NCBI GenBank assembly: GCA_009746045.1
Contig: RPFO01000065.1
Span: 8,122,741-8,186,740, forward strand
DNA: 64,000 nucleotides
Direction of reading: 5' to 3'
From: Mesostigma viride
Lineage: Eukaryota > Streptophyta > Mesostigmatophyceae > Mesostigmatales > Mesostigmataceae
The translations under genes were made by a program, and so were the position numbers. Below, piece by piece: positions 9,956 through 21,800 of the stretch. The notes below the pieces were generated by a model. The model ran no database searches and was not told the DNA's origin. It saw nothing but the letters and a program-made list of their open reading frames with translations. Position 1 is the stretch's first letter, and every line of letters begins with the position of its first letter.

Positions 9956-12900
9956 GGACCAGCGGCGCAAAGACAAGACATCAACCCCGTACATCAACCA
10001 TCCGATTGGCGTCGGTAAGCCTGGCTGTGCGGTCTCGCTACCCATGCTCATAAAAAGTGCCTTGTAACGGTTTACAACAGGTAGACCGGTGGTTTTATCA
10101 CACGCCTCTTCATTTCTGTAAGCCTTCTCTCTCAACCCTGTATAGGTTGTTGTCTTTGGTGTGTACGCTTGCAAGCTGTTCTGAGAAACCGGGAGGCCGA
10201 CCATGGGGCATGCGCTGGCTTTTTGATTGGGTAACCACAATGACACCAAACAGATGAGAAGACCACAAGCTTAGTATCAGTCTTATTTGTCTTTAGTATC
10301 ATTCTTAATTGGCTGCCACGCATGTTCTTTGTTCCTGCCACGCATGTTCTTAATTGAATTTCGTACCGTTCTTAAGCGTCTGCCACGCATGTTCTTTGTT
10401 CCTGAACACTGGGTGTGGGCAGGCCCGCTTATTCCCTCTCTTATCACTGCTCTCCCCCCTAACCATGGTGCTTTGCACCGCGGTGCTTCCTCTTTCTTCC
10501 ACGCAAATTGCCGGCAAGAACCCCTTCATCCTAAATCTCTATTTAATGTGTCTGGTGGTGGTTGACACATTTCAATAATTATCAGTCACACCATCATCAC
10601 TGCCTGTTGATGTTGTCAATATGAGTTCTTTTGTTTCTAATTCCGTCTGGGGTGCTCCGCTTCCTCCCCAGATACTGCTAATGATGCCGTGGACATGACA
10701 AGGCTCGTTGTCTCTTACAACCTTTTGGGTCGCGGACTGCTCCCACTTCTTCCCAGATGCAACGATGATCATAAACCCAATCATGCTACTCTGCTTTAAA
10801 AGTTGTGTGGGCTTCTCCCTCTTCCTCCCCAGCCTAGGTTACTTGTACACGTCTCAAAGTATTCATGCTCATGTCCTGTATAAACCTGTGTGGGCTGCAC
10901 CCCCTTCCTCCACAGCCAACCTGCTGTGGGATCATGGCGTGAAGGACATCGCCACACTGCAGGCGGCGCTGCTGCACGACGTCATCGAAGACACCGACTG
11001 CACCTGGGCGGAGTTGGAAGATGCATTCGGGCAAAAGGTAGACCCACCCATGGTGTGCATTCATGAGCCGGCTACGGTATGGGTATACACCTAACATGCG
11101 CCCCCTTTGGGTGAAAGGCAGACCCACCATGCGAACATAAGAACACGGTGCATTGTGCAATATGACGGACGAACAATGTGATGAATAGGAAAGGTGTGAT
11201 GTGGAATACGCTACATACGGTCTATGACTTGGTTTATGATGTAGCACTGATGTGATCCATGCAGTGCATGCTTTTGTGAATGGCCAGTAACCCAAGCATG
11301 AGCTCGTCTATCGTTCTGGAAATCGGCGTGCAAGTCCGGCCCTAAAAAAGAGTAACCTGTCCCTTCACAGTACGATGTGGAAACATTGTGGTGGGTCCCT
11401 GGTAGGTCCCAGTAGGCCCCTTGTCCACCATATGTGTGGTGAGTCTGCGAGCTTGCGCACAGGTTGATTCTCGCATCCCCACAGCTCTCTGCGCAGCTGC
11501 CCGGCTGTGCGCCATTTCAACTATCGAGCTTTGTATCCATTTCGCATTTGGCATGGTTGGCTGGCCGTCCTCCCCGTGTGGCTGGTGTTGCTACCAATAA
11601 TCACAGCTTTTGCTTTGCAGTCACTGCCCCCACCGAATCCCCTCCGCGTGCCCCCCACCCCCCGACCTGCTCCCCGTCCCCCAACCACAACGTGATTCCC
11701 TGCACTCCACCCCCCTTGCCCGCCAGGTGGCGGCCATCGTGCGCGACGTGACGGATGACAAGTCCCTGTCCAAGCACGAGCGCAAGCGGCGCCAGATCGA
11801 GCACGCGCCGACAATCATGCCGGAGGCCAAGGCGGTCAAGATGGCCGATAAGCTGTACAACCTTGCCGACATTGTGACAAACCCGCCACCAAGCTGGTAT
11901 GCCAGCAGCACCTGAGCTAGGAAGGATGCGCTGGAACACCGAGCGCTAGGACCACCTGTGTGGGGACGCATGCGCTGGAACACCGAGCGCTAGGAATATC
12001 TGTGTGGGGACGCATGCGCTGGAACACGCTAGGACCACCTGTGTGGGGACGCATGCGCTGGAATACCTACAGTATTAATACTGTAGCGCATCTACCCCCT
12101 TCTGGTCCCCTTCCTAGTGACAGGGGAAGTAATGAAAACTAATGGCAGCAAGCTTTTTCTCGGTATGAAATCTTCCTATGGTGGAAGCATGACGTCTCGG
12201 CACCAGGCTGAGTGGCTCGCCTTTTCCCATCGCCGTTGTGCACACCTGTGCTTTTGAGGCCCGACACCTTTACCCTTTCATGTACCCGATCCTGGATTGT
12301 GACTAGGGGCTGGCAAGCCCTGGCTGGCTGGCACCATATCGATCCTTACATGGTCCTCCTCCCTTTGTCTCAGTTCCTCCTGGTATTCGTACGCCCAGTC
12401 TCCTAGTACTTGCTCAAAATTCTTGGTTCTTGTCACTTATGAAATGCATCGGCTGTCGTGCTCGCGGCGGCGCGCAGGTCCCTGGAGCGGTGCCAGGCCT
12501 ACTTTGGCTGGGCGTCAGAGGTGGTCCAGGGTCTGTCAGGGGTGAACCCATCCCTGGAATCAGCCATCCAGGTATGTCCTGACGTGCACCGGTGTGTTTT
12601 GGTAAAGTCCATTAGACCTGTTGTATTTTCGAAGGCGCGCTGCCAATTTACCTTTCTTATCTATGGGCACCCGAGAGTGCCATGGAAACATAGTCGGCTC
12701 AATCCTGGGCCGTGGCAGGTTCTTTTTGAACCCACATTTGCGAGTTGAACCTACATTTGCCTGGGTGTTACCCACATTTGCATGGATGTTGCCATCTGTG
12801 CCTCGTGACTTGAGGCGTGCGTTCATCCTTCACCCATCGGGCCGGGTTGCTGGGGCCTGCTAGCTTATCAAAACAATGGATCCTATATGTTGGAGTTGGA

Positions 12901-13545
12901 GTTTGGACCTATTCATTTGGCTGAGCCAGCCAGTTCCCAGCCAGTGTCTTTACTAATCCGCGGGAGCGCAGTCACGTGTTAATAAATTGGGGGGGGGGCT
13001 ACTACACCCTTTGACCAATACACGACCGCCTGTATGGATTGCTATTTGGAATGTCCGAGCGATAACATGGCGTGCAATTTTGCTTGCTTCTGGCATGCAC
13101 CTCAGCTACTTCATTGCTTTGGCAGCATCACACGTACCTCATCGAGGCTCAATCCCTCACTGATGTTGGTCCTATGTACCACATTATTGGTCCTATGTAC
13201 CATATTGTTGGTCCTATGTAGCTTATTGTTGGTCCTATGTAGATATTGTTGGTGCTGTATACTGTATCGTTGGTGCTGTGTACTGTATCGTTGGTGCTGT
13301 GTACTGTATTATTGGTCCTGCGCACAGTAGATAATCCTTTTCTGTTTCAAGGTCGGGCTCATGTGCATATCGTGCATGCCTGGGGCAAATCGTTGCAGGA
13401 TGTGTTGGCTTCGAAGCTGAAACTTCCAGGCATCGATGAGACGGTGCCTGCCATCCGAGAGGACTACAAGCCGGGCGACTGGCAAAGCGACACGCCGGCA
13501 GCGGATGCCAAGGAAGAAGTGGACGCTAAACGGAAACGGCAGTAA
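9956..13545 (+). CDS. HDDC3: HD-domain ppGpp hydrolase, MESH1/HDDC3 family
   Basis: Exons 9956-10014, 10916-11037, 11727-11896, 12478-12571 and 13399-13545 have GT-AG borders and compatible phases, and end at TAA 13543-13545. They give 196 residues plus a missing first exon. The HD-superfamily metal site is present: TPYINHPIGV (first His), LQAALLHDVIEDTD (HD plus the ED pair) and MADKLYNL (final Asp), followed by YFGWASEVVQGL, which matches the C-terminal helix of human MESH1 (family about 179 residues). Family members hydrolyse the 3'-pyrophosphate of (p)ppGpp with Mn2+; metazoan MESH1 also dephosphorylates NADPH. No synthetase, TGS or ACT domain follows, so this is a small alarmone hydrolase rather than a bifunctional RSH. 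A charged tail of about 48 residues, ending KRKRQ, extends past the family's usual end. An upstream exon must supply two bases of the first codon; it was not identified. Confidence 0.85.
10303..10410 (+). repeat. Short repeats of TGCCACGCATGTTCTT
   Basis: Three copies of TGCCACGCATGTTCTT at about 10313, 10336 and 10381, with partly repeated flanks. They lie inside the 0.9-kb MESH1-like intron 10015-10915, which otherwise shows nothing recognisable. Confidence 0.7.
11920..12064 (+). repeat. 44-bp tandem repeat in MESH1-like intron
   Basis: About 3.5 copies of a unit containing GATGCGCTGGAACACC or GCATGCGCTGGAACACC, then CGCTAGGA and CTGTGTGGGGAC. One copy is 5 bp shorter. It starts 23 bp after the donor of the exon ending at 11896. 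Confidence 0.85.
13167..13322 (+). repeat. 20-bp TTGGTCCTATGTAC repeat
   Basis: About eight degenerate copies, TTGGTCCTATGTACCATA drifting to TTGGTGCTGTGTACTGTATC. It lies just upstream of the last exon of the MESH1-like gene and is intronic. Confidence 0.8.
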
Positions 13546-15352
13546 TAGATGTTGCCGTTGTTTTGCATCGACGACTTGCCACCACTGGGTAGGTTTGCTA
13601 AAAGGCAGCAGTGACACAGTGAATGGATTGTTTGTTTGTTGACCATACGGCATGGATACGATTGCTTAGAACTCACATGCTAATGTTCAAGAGCACTGGT
13701 TGTCTCATTGATACATTACAAAGATTACACGGCATTGGAACGCCATGTGTCCAGGAATAGTGTCTCACTCAATACACTTGCTCCTAGCACAAACCATTTA
13801 ACGATTGGAATGCTATACGGTTAATATAGATCATATTGACAAGACACGCGTGTGTAGGCCTGCAATATAATGCGTGCTTCACACTTTGATGTCGATACAC
13901 CAAGACACCGCCCCATCCCATGATCGCCATCTCCTTTCCATCCACCTGATCGAGTCGACAACACAGAGAGTGCAGAGGCAGCCTTTCTTTTGGTAGGGAT
14001 CCTCTTGAGCTAGGTCAGGCCTGTGATGATTTTATCATCTTACATAATACTCAGTTCATTAAATTAATTAAACTCGTGCTCCGTTGTGGAGTCACAGATG
14101 GATGGACGGTACTAGGGTTGGGTTGGTTACCGGTCTTAGCGCATCGGTACCAGAACCGACCGGTGCTTGCCCTCCGCTACCGGTACCGGTATCGGTTACC
14201 AGTTGGGCGAGGCAATCGGTAGCGGTACCGGTTACCGTTGGTTGCCAGTGCCGGTACCCAATGGCATAAACTGAAGGCTAAGTCAAGTGCTAGTAGCACC
14301 ACTCGTTACCATCGTTTACCGGTACCCATTACCATCGAGTAGTACCGGTTACTGTTACCATATTGCTGTCTGAAAGACTGACGAAATCGTTGCCGGGCTG
14401 GCTCATATGTTGGCACTTGGCGCAACGCCGAAGTAACAGTAACCGATCAAGTACCTCGCTTACCTTGGATAGCCTTCCGCAGTACCGGCCGGTACCGGTC
14501 AGCAGGGAGGCCATCCATTTACGGTATCGGTACCTACTACTGGGAACCGGTTTCGGTTACCGACCCCGATCGGTTACCGATCCCCGATACCTAACGAACC
14601 CAACCCTGCTAGATGGTACTCAACGATATACTCAATTTGATATATGGTACATGCAGAGTGTGGGCTGCACATCCAGCTACCGCGATGGCTATGAGTCTGT
14701 ACGGTACTTCCCTTCTAGTCACCACCACAAGTGGGCCATTTCCCAAGGACGGCGAGCCGTAATGTCAGTGGGCAGTAATAATCATGTTTCATCATGCAGT
14801 TGTTTTCAATTTGAGTACATGAGTTGATCAGGACCATAGCTCAGACAGAGAGGCTGAATGGTGAATTTTCAATCAGTTTCGACGGGCGCCGCGCCGGCAT
14901 GGTGTGGGGAGCGTGTAGGCGAGACTAAGCCTGAATGTCATGAACTGATTGTGTGCATGTGTGCGTACATTGATCAGTCGGTGATCATAATTGAATATAA
15001 TGAGGCGCCGTCCACGGCAAAGATCCGAACTTTGCCATTCGATCATAATGAACTGAGTTCGGCCATCAATGGCGTTGTTGATTCTAGATGGCAACGGAAC
15101 AGCCTAGTTGGCATCATTTCTAAACTAGCCTAACTATCAAGGAGACCGGTATAGCCGGCCGGTTTCCAGACCGCATACCGGCGGCCGACCGGCAATTGTG
15201 ACCGACCGGGCACTAGCCCGGTCTGTTGTGCTGATCGGATGTGCCGTGCGGCACCGGCACTGCAATAGCTATTCTACAGGTAGAATTTTGCATGATCCTT
15301 TAGAAGTTGTCTCACGGATTTCAGAGCGCCAGCATTTTCACAAGAACTGAGG
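13546..15352. other. Intergenic region with ACCGGT-rich tract
   Basis: No gene seen. From about 14120 to 14600 there are dozens of ACCGGT/GGTACCGG words, giving a long, locally self-complementary stretch. Around 13730 (GGAACGCCATGTGTCCAGGA) and 14068 (ACTCGTGCTCCGTTGTGGAG) are two segments that recur in the same order downstream of the tRNase Z gene (62095 and 62600), so part of this region is a dispersed repeat. Confidence 0.6.
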
Positions 15353-15357
15353 CCCCG

Positions 15358-15940
15358 TGTTACGTCCCTGCCCAGACACACCTAGCCTGAGCTACGTAGC
15401 GAAAGACCCTCCTTGCCGGAATTAGGAATAATTCAAGATAGCCTAAAGTAGGTTGCGCTTCACGACGTGAGTCGTGAGATATCTGGCATCACGGCTTAAT
15501 GCCAAGCTAATTAGTTCACACTTATATTGGCTAGCAATACCAATTACAAATGGATAATGCCCCGGGCTCAATGTGTAGGCGTATTCGCACTTATCATTCA
15601 TTAAACCAAGAGGACGAGACCCTCGTCCTCGGACCAATTTAACCTAGGTTGGTTGCGGCGCAGATACACGCCAATTTCCCTAGAACAATCCGAGTCACTC
15701 ATTCCACGTAGGATCCGGGCCGACATCGACCCTCAACTATAGGATCCACGCCTAGAACTACTGAGGGACTCAGAACTGGCGCGGCGCCACAGCGCCGGCC
15801 CCTAAAGGACAACCTAGGACCAAAATAACTAGTCCAATTCACACAATAGCCAAGGTCCATAAAACCCAAGTCCAATAGACCAAACAGCCTTAGTAATTTA
15901 TTCCATTGTTACGTCCGACCAAAAGGGCAGGGACGTAACA
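15358..15940 (-). repeat. Gypsy 3' LTR
   Basis: 583 bp, TG...CA ends with the inverted terminus TGTTACGTCC/GGACGTAACA. Compared with the partner at 46580-47167 it shows A/G in CAACTATAGG, lacks one base in CCCCTAAAGG and lacks four bases in ACAGCCTTAG. A 64-codon ORF on its minus strand is present in both LTRs but looks incidental. Confidence 0.97.
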
Positions 15941-15952
15941 CTCCTCCCCCCC
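15941..15952 (-). other. Gypsy polypurine tract
   Basis: Minus-strand GGGGGGGAGGAG lies directly against the 3' LTR, where the plus-strand primer of an LTR retrotransposon is expected. This fixes the element's orientation independently of its ORFs. Confidence 0.9.
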
Positions 15953-16568
15953 ATGGGGGTCGGTAGTCCCTACCGTACAAGTGAGATTGGAAAACAACAC
16001 TACTATAAGAGTACTATGTCCCAACCTCGGTTCACCCGCAGGTTAGTAATGCCAGTTCCTCTAGAAGTTGATACACAGGACCAACTCTGACGTAGTAGTA
16101 AGACTCTGATGGTGACTGGATCAATCCGCTATCCGTCACGAAAACTATTCTAACCACTCTCTAGCGTCCGCCGCTAGTGGCACGTCGCTGCGACAGGATT
16201 TCAGTGAAGGCCCTACGCCCCGCGTGGGTCATCTGTGAAGTCATCACCCCAGGGTGCGAACACAGGTCAACCTCAAAAGCCACTTGGTAGGGGGACACCT
16301 TCTGCCGGCCCAGCCGGGACAGCTCCACCCACGACCCTCTGGGCCACAGGACAGGAACCCAGCGAAGTACTGGGGATGGGTGAATAGGAGTGTCAGCGCC
16401 GACCGATCCACCACCCCACAACGGTGCTCTCGAACAAAGTGCACCCCCATCATGAAAACCTCCATACGCACGTGATCATCGTTGATCGACACCGTCCGGG
16501 CCCTACAATATCGGGCGCCACCAGATTAAGAAAGACACTCCCCTCCGCTGGAGCCACCTTGGGAGGCG

Positions 16569-18787
16569 TCACCACGTGCCCCACCCCGTCGACCTGATAT
16601 CGCCAATCCCACCAGTCTTCGGACCCGAACCGCACAGTATGCCCCACCGCAAGGGGAAAACGAGGGTCCTCGGGTTGCGGCAGGGGCAGGGGAACCGGGG
16701 CAGAAAGGTGATCTCTACCTGTTCCCAGTAAGCCCCGCGATCCACAGCGAACCAAGGACCCGCTTGAAACACCAGAGGAGCGGGTAGGTGCGTGCCCGGG
16801 GGAACCTGAAAAGCCGGAGGTCCCTCGAATGTCACACACAGCTTCTCCGTGCGAGGTCCTGGCCCACCATGTCTCACCGCTCTGCCCGGTACCGGCCGTA
16901 TGAAGTCCCCCAATGACCACTCCTCGTGACCAGGAGCTCTGGAAGCCGCATCATAGCCCACTGAGGTGGCCGCAGAATGATCGCCTTGACGACCGTGCTG
17001 GACCATCAGGCGCTGTATCAGGTCCTGTCCTGATTGTACCGCAGCCACGAGCGCTTCCAGGCGCATCACGGGCTCCGCTGGTACCAGAATGCCCGTTCCG
17101 CTGGGGCCCTCCGCGACCCGAGGTCGCGTCTCTGCCATGGTGTGTAGGCACGGTTCCTCCGCGGAAGGGTGCGAGGGTCGACCCGACGAAGTGGGCCGGC
17201 CGTGTCCCTCCGCAGGACGTGGCATTGATGATCCGGCTGGTGCGGGCCGGGGACGTGGCTCCAGGGAGACTAAGAAGGTAGGCTCCGGTGGTTCCAAGGA
17301 GACAAGGAAGGTAGGCTCCTCTTGGTCCACATCCGTCGGAGGATCTACGGGGGCCACAACCGGGGGCTCGCCCCCGGCCGGCTGTTCTGTCCTAGCCGGA
17401 ACTGTTCCCGTCGTATCCGACCGCGGTCGCCGAGACTCTCGCTCCAATTCCACCGCCGACCCCCACGTGCGCTCCCAGTGCCGATCAACCGGGCGACGAG
17501 GTGGTGGTGACGCGCGGCGAGCAGGGCGTACCTCCGTTCCCGAGTCCGAACGGGAACGCGAGCGCGATGACGGTGAGGGCGAGCGCCGACGTGCAGGCCG
17601 GTCTGGAGCACGCCGAGAAGCTGGTTGGCTGCCGCCGCCCCAACCCGTGGACCGCGGGCGAGACCCTCGCCCAGAGGGGCGCCCCCAGCCCATCGCCGGC
17701 GGTGGCGCCTCGAAACGCGTCACAGGACGATGTCCTGCGCCGCCCTCCAAGGAGCCCCCAGAAGGTGGATCCCTTGGAGGAGGACGAGGAAGAGGGCGGG
17801 GAGGGTAGTCATCAGAATCGGAGTCGTCACCCTCGCTCCCATCATCCTGGTCCTCGTCGTCCATCGCCACAATGCGATCCAGGGCCTGCCGTAACGAGTA
17901 CTGACCCGCGCGCATACACTTCTCGCCCCGCAACGCCCCTTCAAACGGGAGGTATCGAGGAAAGTAGTTCTCCAGATGCTTCCGCACCTCGGGTGGAATT
18001 AGGAGGAGCAACAGCCGTGGAAATACCAGACCTGCATCCAGCGTGTTCACGCACGCATGACACAGGCACCCCGCTCATGGGTTTCCCAGTCGATACCGAC
18101 CACCACACCGTCGCGCTCGGCGGTGCGGGTCTCGATCTTGAACCCCACATTTCTCCGCACGAACCATCGAAAATCCTCCAGCTTAGCGGGGCCGACCCGC
18201 GCCAGAATGGAATCGGCGCGGAGATCTGACGGCATCTGGTTACGGCGCCGACGACGCCGCTCCACCAAGTCACCCGCCCGACCATAGTCGCGCACGAACA
18301 CCCGGGGGTTGAATGTCTCCTCATTCAGCTCCTTCACTAGCTGCAGCGCGCGCGCGTCCGGAGCTTCGGGTCTGGACGACGTCTCGTGCCGGCCACCACC
18401 TCCCGAGCCCCCGGCCCTTACAGCACCCCCTCGGACTGCAGGCTCTCCGCGAGCTGTCTGCATCCTGTCATCCTGTTCTAGTAGAGGGGCCTCCGGGTAA
18501 TCTGTCGTGTCCATGTCCACCAGATCTTCCTCACTCGACTCCCCGTCTACTACCCGGATTCCTGCCTCTACGGCCTCCGCGGCGCTGGCGGAAGTCTGGC
18601 CCCTGGGAGGCGCCTCCGCGGCGTCCCCCTGCACGGCCCACACACCACAAGCCAAGGCGTTAGTCGGCGTGTACCTGGTACCCGGCTCACACCTCACTCT
18701 CACCCTACACCGTACACCGTTATACCGCAGGTGGCCTATTAATGCAATTGGTGTGTCTTCTTGTACGCTTCCAATAAGCGGGCGCAA
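16569..18787 (-). CDS. Gypsy 3' accessory ORF pair of unknown function
   Basis: Two long minus-strand ORFs follow the chromodomain: 18787-18047 and 18050-16569, overlapping by four bases, so they may be one protein split by an indel. The first ends with a basic stretch (ERRRRRRNQ) and a conserved-looking block (LEDFRWFVRRNVGFKIETRT). The second starts with a compact helical region (PEVRKHLENYFPRYLPFEG), then acidic (DDEDQDDGSEGDDSDSDD) and Pro/Arg/Ser-rich disordered sequence. The position matches env-like genes of some Gypsy elements, but I see no signal peptide or convincing membrane segment (only LLLLLIPP), so env is not supported. The first start is uncertain because it overlaps the pol end in another frame. 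Function unknown; a second Gag-like or nucleic-acid-binding protein is possible. Confidence 0.5.
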
Positions 18788-19062
18788 CCCGCTAACTCAG
18801 TAGAAGTGCGCCAGGAGTCCTCAGACTCATGCTGCGCGAATCGCCATCGCACACGGTACTGTCGCTGGGTCCCCCGACCTCGTTTGACATCCCGGTGTCC
18901 CACGATCGCTGCCACCTCATCCTCCTGTTCCCCCGTGTCCGGATTGAATTCCAACGGGGCCGGGGGATTGACCCGACCCTGAATGGTGTTCTGGTGGTAC
19001 AACTTGAGCTGGTCACGATGGAAACGGTTGGACGTGAGGTTCCATGACTCTGGGACCAGTGT
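18739..19062 (-). CDS. Gypsy pol C-terminus with chromodomain
   Basis: The pol frame resumes beyond the TIR element: VPESWNLTSNRFHRDQLK (the usual link after the integrase core), then EVAAIVGHRD, QYRVRWRF, EDSWRTSTEL and ARLLEAYKK, which line up with the three strands and C-terminal helix of a retroelement chromodomain. Such domains bind chromatin marks and direct integration. It ends at a stop at 18739. One or two of the usual aromatic-cage residues are not obvious (RWRF where WKGY is common), so it may be a group II-type chromodomain. Confidence 0.85.
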   Translation of the reverse strand, partial: TLVPESWNLTSNRFHRDQLKLYHQNTIQGRVNPPAPLEFNPDTGEQEDEVAAIVGHRDVKRGRGTQRQYRVRWRFAQHESEDSWRTSTELAGCARLLEAYKKTHQLH

Positions 19063-20800
19063 GAGATCATACGCCGTATAATACGGTATAATACGGTATA
19101 ATACGTAATACGCTGGCTTTTAGCGTATAATTTTTCATACGTAATACGTTTTAGCGCATAATGACGTATAATACCGTATAATACCGTATAATGCCGTGTT
19201 TTCCGCGTTTTTTTTTACGTTTTGCGCGGCTAGGATGCCAGAACGACAGGGCAACGATTTGAAGCCACAGATTTCGTATCTCTACTAAGTACTGACCCGT
19301 CTGAACTTTCACAATTCGACGCGATCTTATTTTGACATGTGGTGCACAGTGCGCGCACCGTGCGGAGGTGGCCATGGCGACGTGCGTTCCGTTAAAATAT
19401 GGCTAATCCGGCGGGCGACAGGCGAAAAAATTAAGCCGATGGTTAAAAGTGATGTTCTATTATGATGTTTCATAGCAAGATCTGCACTATTTGCAAATTC
19501 GCTGCCTTTGTTGGTACAGATTTGCACGGGGGTCTCATCCAACGTCAATTTGGCCGCGATGAATAATCTAGCATGTGTGCCTGCGACGGTAGAACTCGAC
19601 ATTCGTGGGTTATTTTGATGCAGCAAGAGCCGTTTAGTAACGGACACCATGAAAATAACCTAAGCATCTTCGATCTGCGGCCATTTCCTGTCATTTCTAA
19701 AATGATTTCGTTCAGGCCTGCGCGATCCGCGGTTAATCCATCCATGGCTGGCTGGCTTTTCTTGCGCGCCTGGGTAGGAAATAATGCCGGCCGTGGTACG
19801 TTGATTTGCCGCATGTCACCGCCCAGTCTGTTTGCGCTCTTAATGAACCTGGCATGAAACTTTTTGCGCCGTTTCTGGGTTTTTCTTGCTATTTTGTTCT
19901 CCACTTGTTGCAGTTGTGCTATCAGATTTTCCGCAGCTTTCAATGGTTTTCCTTACGCTGCGTATGCCATGCTTCCTAAAGCTACCCAGAATTGATCGGG
20001 CAGTTATCTGGCTTTGCTACGCTTCCTGTATGGAGGTTTTCACACGGTAGACATTCTATATTGCGTAGTCAAGGACCCTAGCTGCCTGGGAGCGGCATCA
20101 CCGTTGCAAGGAGCTGGCGAGCTCATAGACGCCTGTCATGCTCTTCAGCCTGCTGGAAAACAAGGTTGTTGTATGGAAGGTGAGAATATGTGAGTTACTT
20201 ATCACATCCCCACCTGTTTAGCCTCCGTGGTTCCCCAACGGGGACACGAGATTAATTAATATTAATTAATTAATTCAGTTAATTAATTAATTAATTAATG
20301 CACACCACGAGTCACACACCTGTAGTCACATGCAGCTCAGTATATTCACATAGCATCGCACCATGCAAACATACTACATGCATTAATTGTATACTACTGT
20401 AGTATTGCGTGCATGCACAGCCACATATATATATTAAAATATATAATTACTTGCATCAAAGTGAAGGCACCCAAGTAAACATAACCAATATAAAGCCACA
20501 TATATACACATACACACAATTATGCATGCGCACGTTTACATTCTCAGTATTACATGCAATACATCGATCGTGTCCACGATATCCACCGTATAGAGTATAG
20601 CCGAGGGTAGGGCAACCTTGGATTATGTCCAAAACAGTGTTAAAAACATGTGGATTGATGGTGGGTGTCTTAAAATATGTAAAATCAGAGTATTCTGAGT
20701 GTGTCCGTACGAAAACGTATAATACCGTATTATACCGTATTATACCGTATTATACATTATACTCCACCGTGACCGTATAACGCGTATAACGTACGATCTC
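19063..20800. mobile_element. 1.7-kb TIR element in Gypsy pol
   Basis: It interrupts pol between integrase and chromodomain; the two sides are in the same reading phase. The left end reads GAGATCATACGCCGTATAAT and the inverted right end GAGATCGTACGTTATACGCG. Each end also carries tandem GTATAATACGG units (19075-19112, 19155-19195, 20716-20760). I could not define a target duplication because the target is itself near-palindromic (GTGTGAG...CTCACTC). No transposase is recognised. The middle part (about 19310-19850) shares motifs with 59270-59720, so the family is dispersed. Confidence 0.65.
20240..20300. repeat. TTAA-rich microsatellite
   Basis: Repeated ATTAATTA units inside the TIR element. 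A similar (ATTA)n tract lies at 62570-62600. Confidence 0.8.
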
Positions 20801-21800
20801 ACTCTGTCTGGGACGTCCACCTGGAACATGACGTCGTCAAACTTGGTGAGAACCTTGTAGGGGCCCAGGAACATGGGACGAAGCTTAGTCTTCAGCTCCT
20901 TCTCCACCTTGTGTGAGAATCGTCCAATCTGTGGGCCCTCCACCAGGACCCAATCGCCCACCTCAATGGACGGCGCCCGGTTATCCCGCTTGCCGGCTGT
21001 TCTCTCCAGATACCGCTCGGTCGCGGCGCGGTAGCCCTGGACTGCACTGTTATGAGCCTGGTGCATCCGCTGCAGCAAGCGATCAACCCCCTGGCGTGTG
21101 TCCAGCTTGACCTGATCCTCTCCCAGTCCGGGGCTCATAAGCAGGTCGGGAGGCGTGAGAGGGTGCCTGCCAGAGTTGAGGAAAAAGGGGGTAAATCCGT
21201 GGGCGGCCTGGGGAGCATTGTTCAGGGAGAATTCCACCAAGCCCAGAAGTTCCTCCCAATTGCTGCCCACCGCGTCGGTGTAGTGTCGCATGGTCTCTTG
21301 CACTGTGCGGTTCAACCGCTCCACCAGATGTGACGACGAACTGTGGTAGGCCGTGCCCAGCGACACCTTGGTGCCCAGTCGTTCGAAAAACTCCTGCCAG
21401 AATTTGGCCGTGAAGAGCTTGTCGCGGTCGGAGATGAACTGTCGGCTGAGCCCGTGGAACCGGAACACGTGCGTCAGGTATATCTTGGCGCACTCCTCCG
21501 CAGTGAGGTCGGCAGGACACGGGGCCAAGTGACACATGCGCGTCAGGCGGTCCACGAACACCAGGACCATGCTGTTGCCGCTCTTCGCCTTCTTGAACGG
21601 GCCGATGAAGTCCATCATGATAGAATCCCAAGGACCCATCGGATCAGGTAACGTCTTGGGGACGGCTTGCGAGCCCGTGTTCCTGGACTTCATGATCTGG
21701 CACGAGGGGCACTGGCGCACATATGTCTCAATATACTCCTTCATCCCTGGCCAGTAGAAATGCTTAATTGCGGGCCCGAGGATAAAGACGGTGGCTTCCC
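20801..21800 (-). CDS. Gypsy integrase core
   Basis: The HHCC zinc motif begins in the neighbouring frame (HDSLLGGHQG near 21820-21790) and continues here as FYWPGMKEYIETYVRQCPSC, so one frame change sits near 21790. The DDE core follows: MMDFIGPF (first Asp), FISDRDKLF (second Asp) and HLVERLNRTVQ (Glu). Then comes NRAPSIEVGDWVLV and LGPYKV, the GPY/F module typical of chromovirus integrases. The ORF runs to 20740, but residues past position 20801 are encoded by the TIR insertion. It catalyses 3' processing and strand transfer of element cDNA. Confidence 0.93.

Noticed and set aside
15443-15637. 64-codon ORF present in both Gypsy LTRs
   Set aside because: Conserved only because the LTRs are near-identical; composition and length give no support for a protein.
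17089-18229. Long plus-strand ORFs opposite the Gypsy accessory ORFs
   Set aside because: GC-rich antisense frames of 16569-18787; the minus-strand frames agree with the element's orientation given by PPT and PBS.
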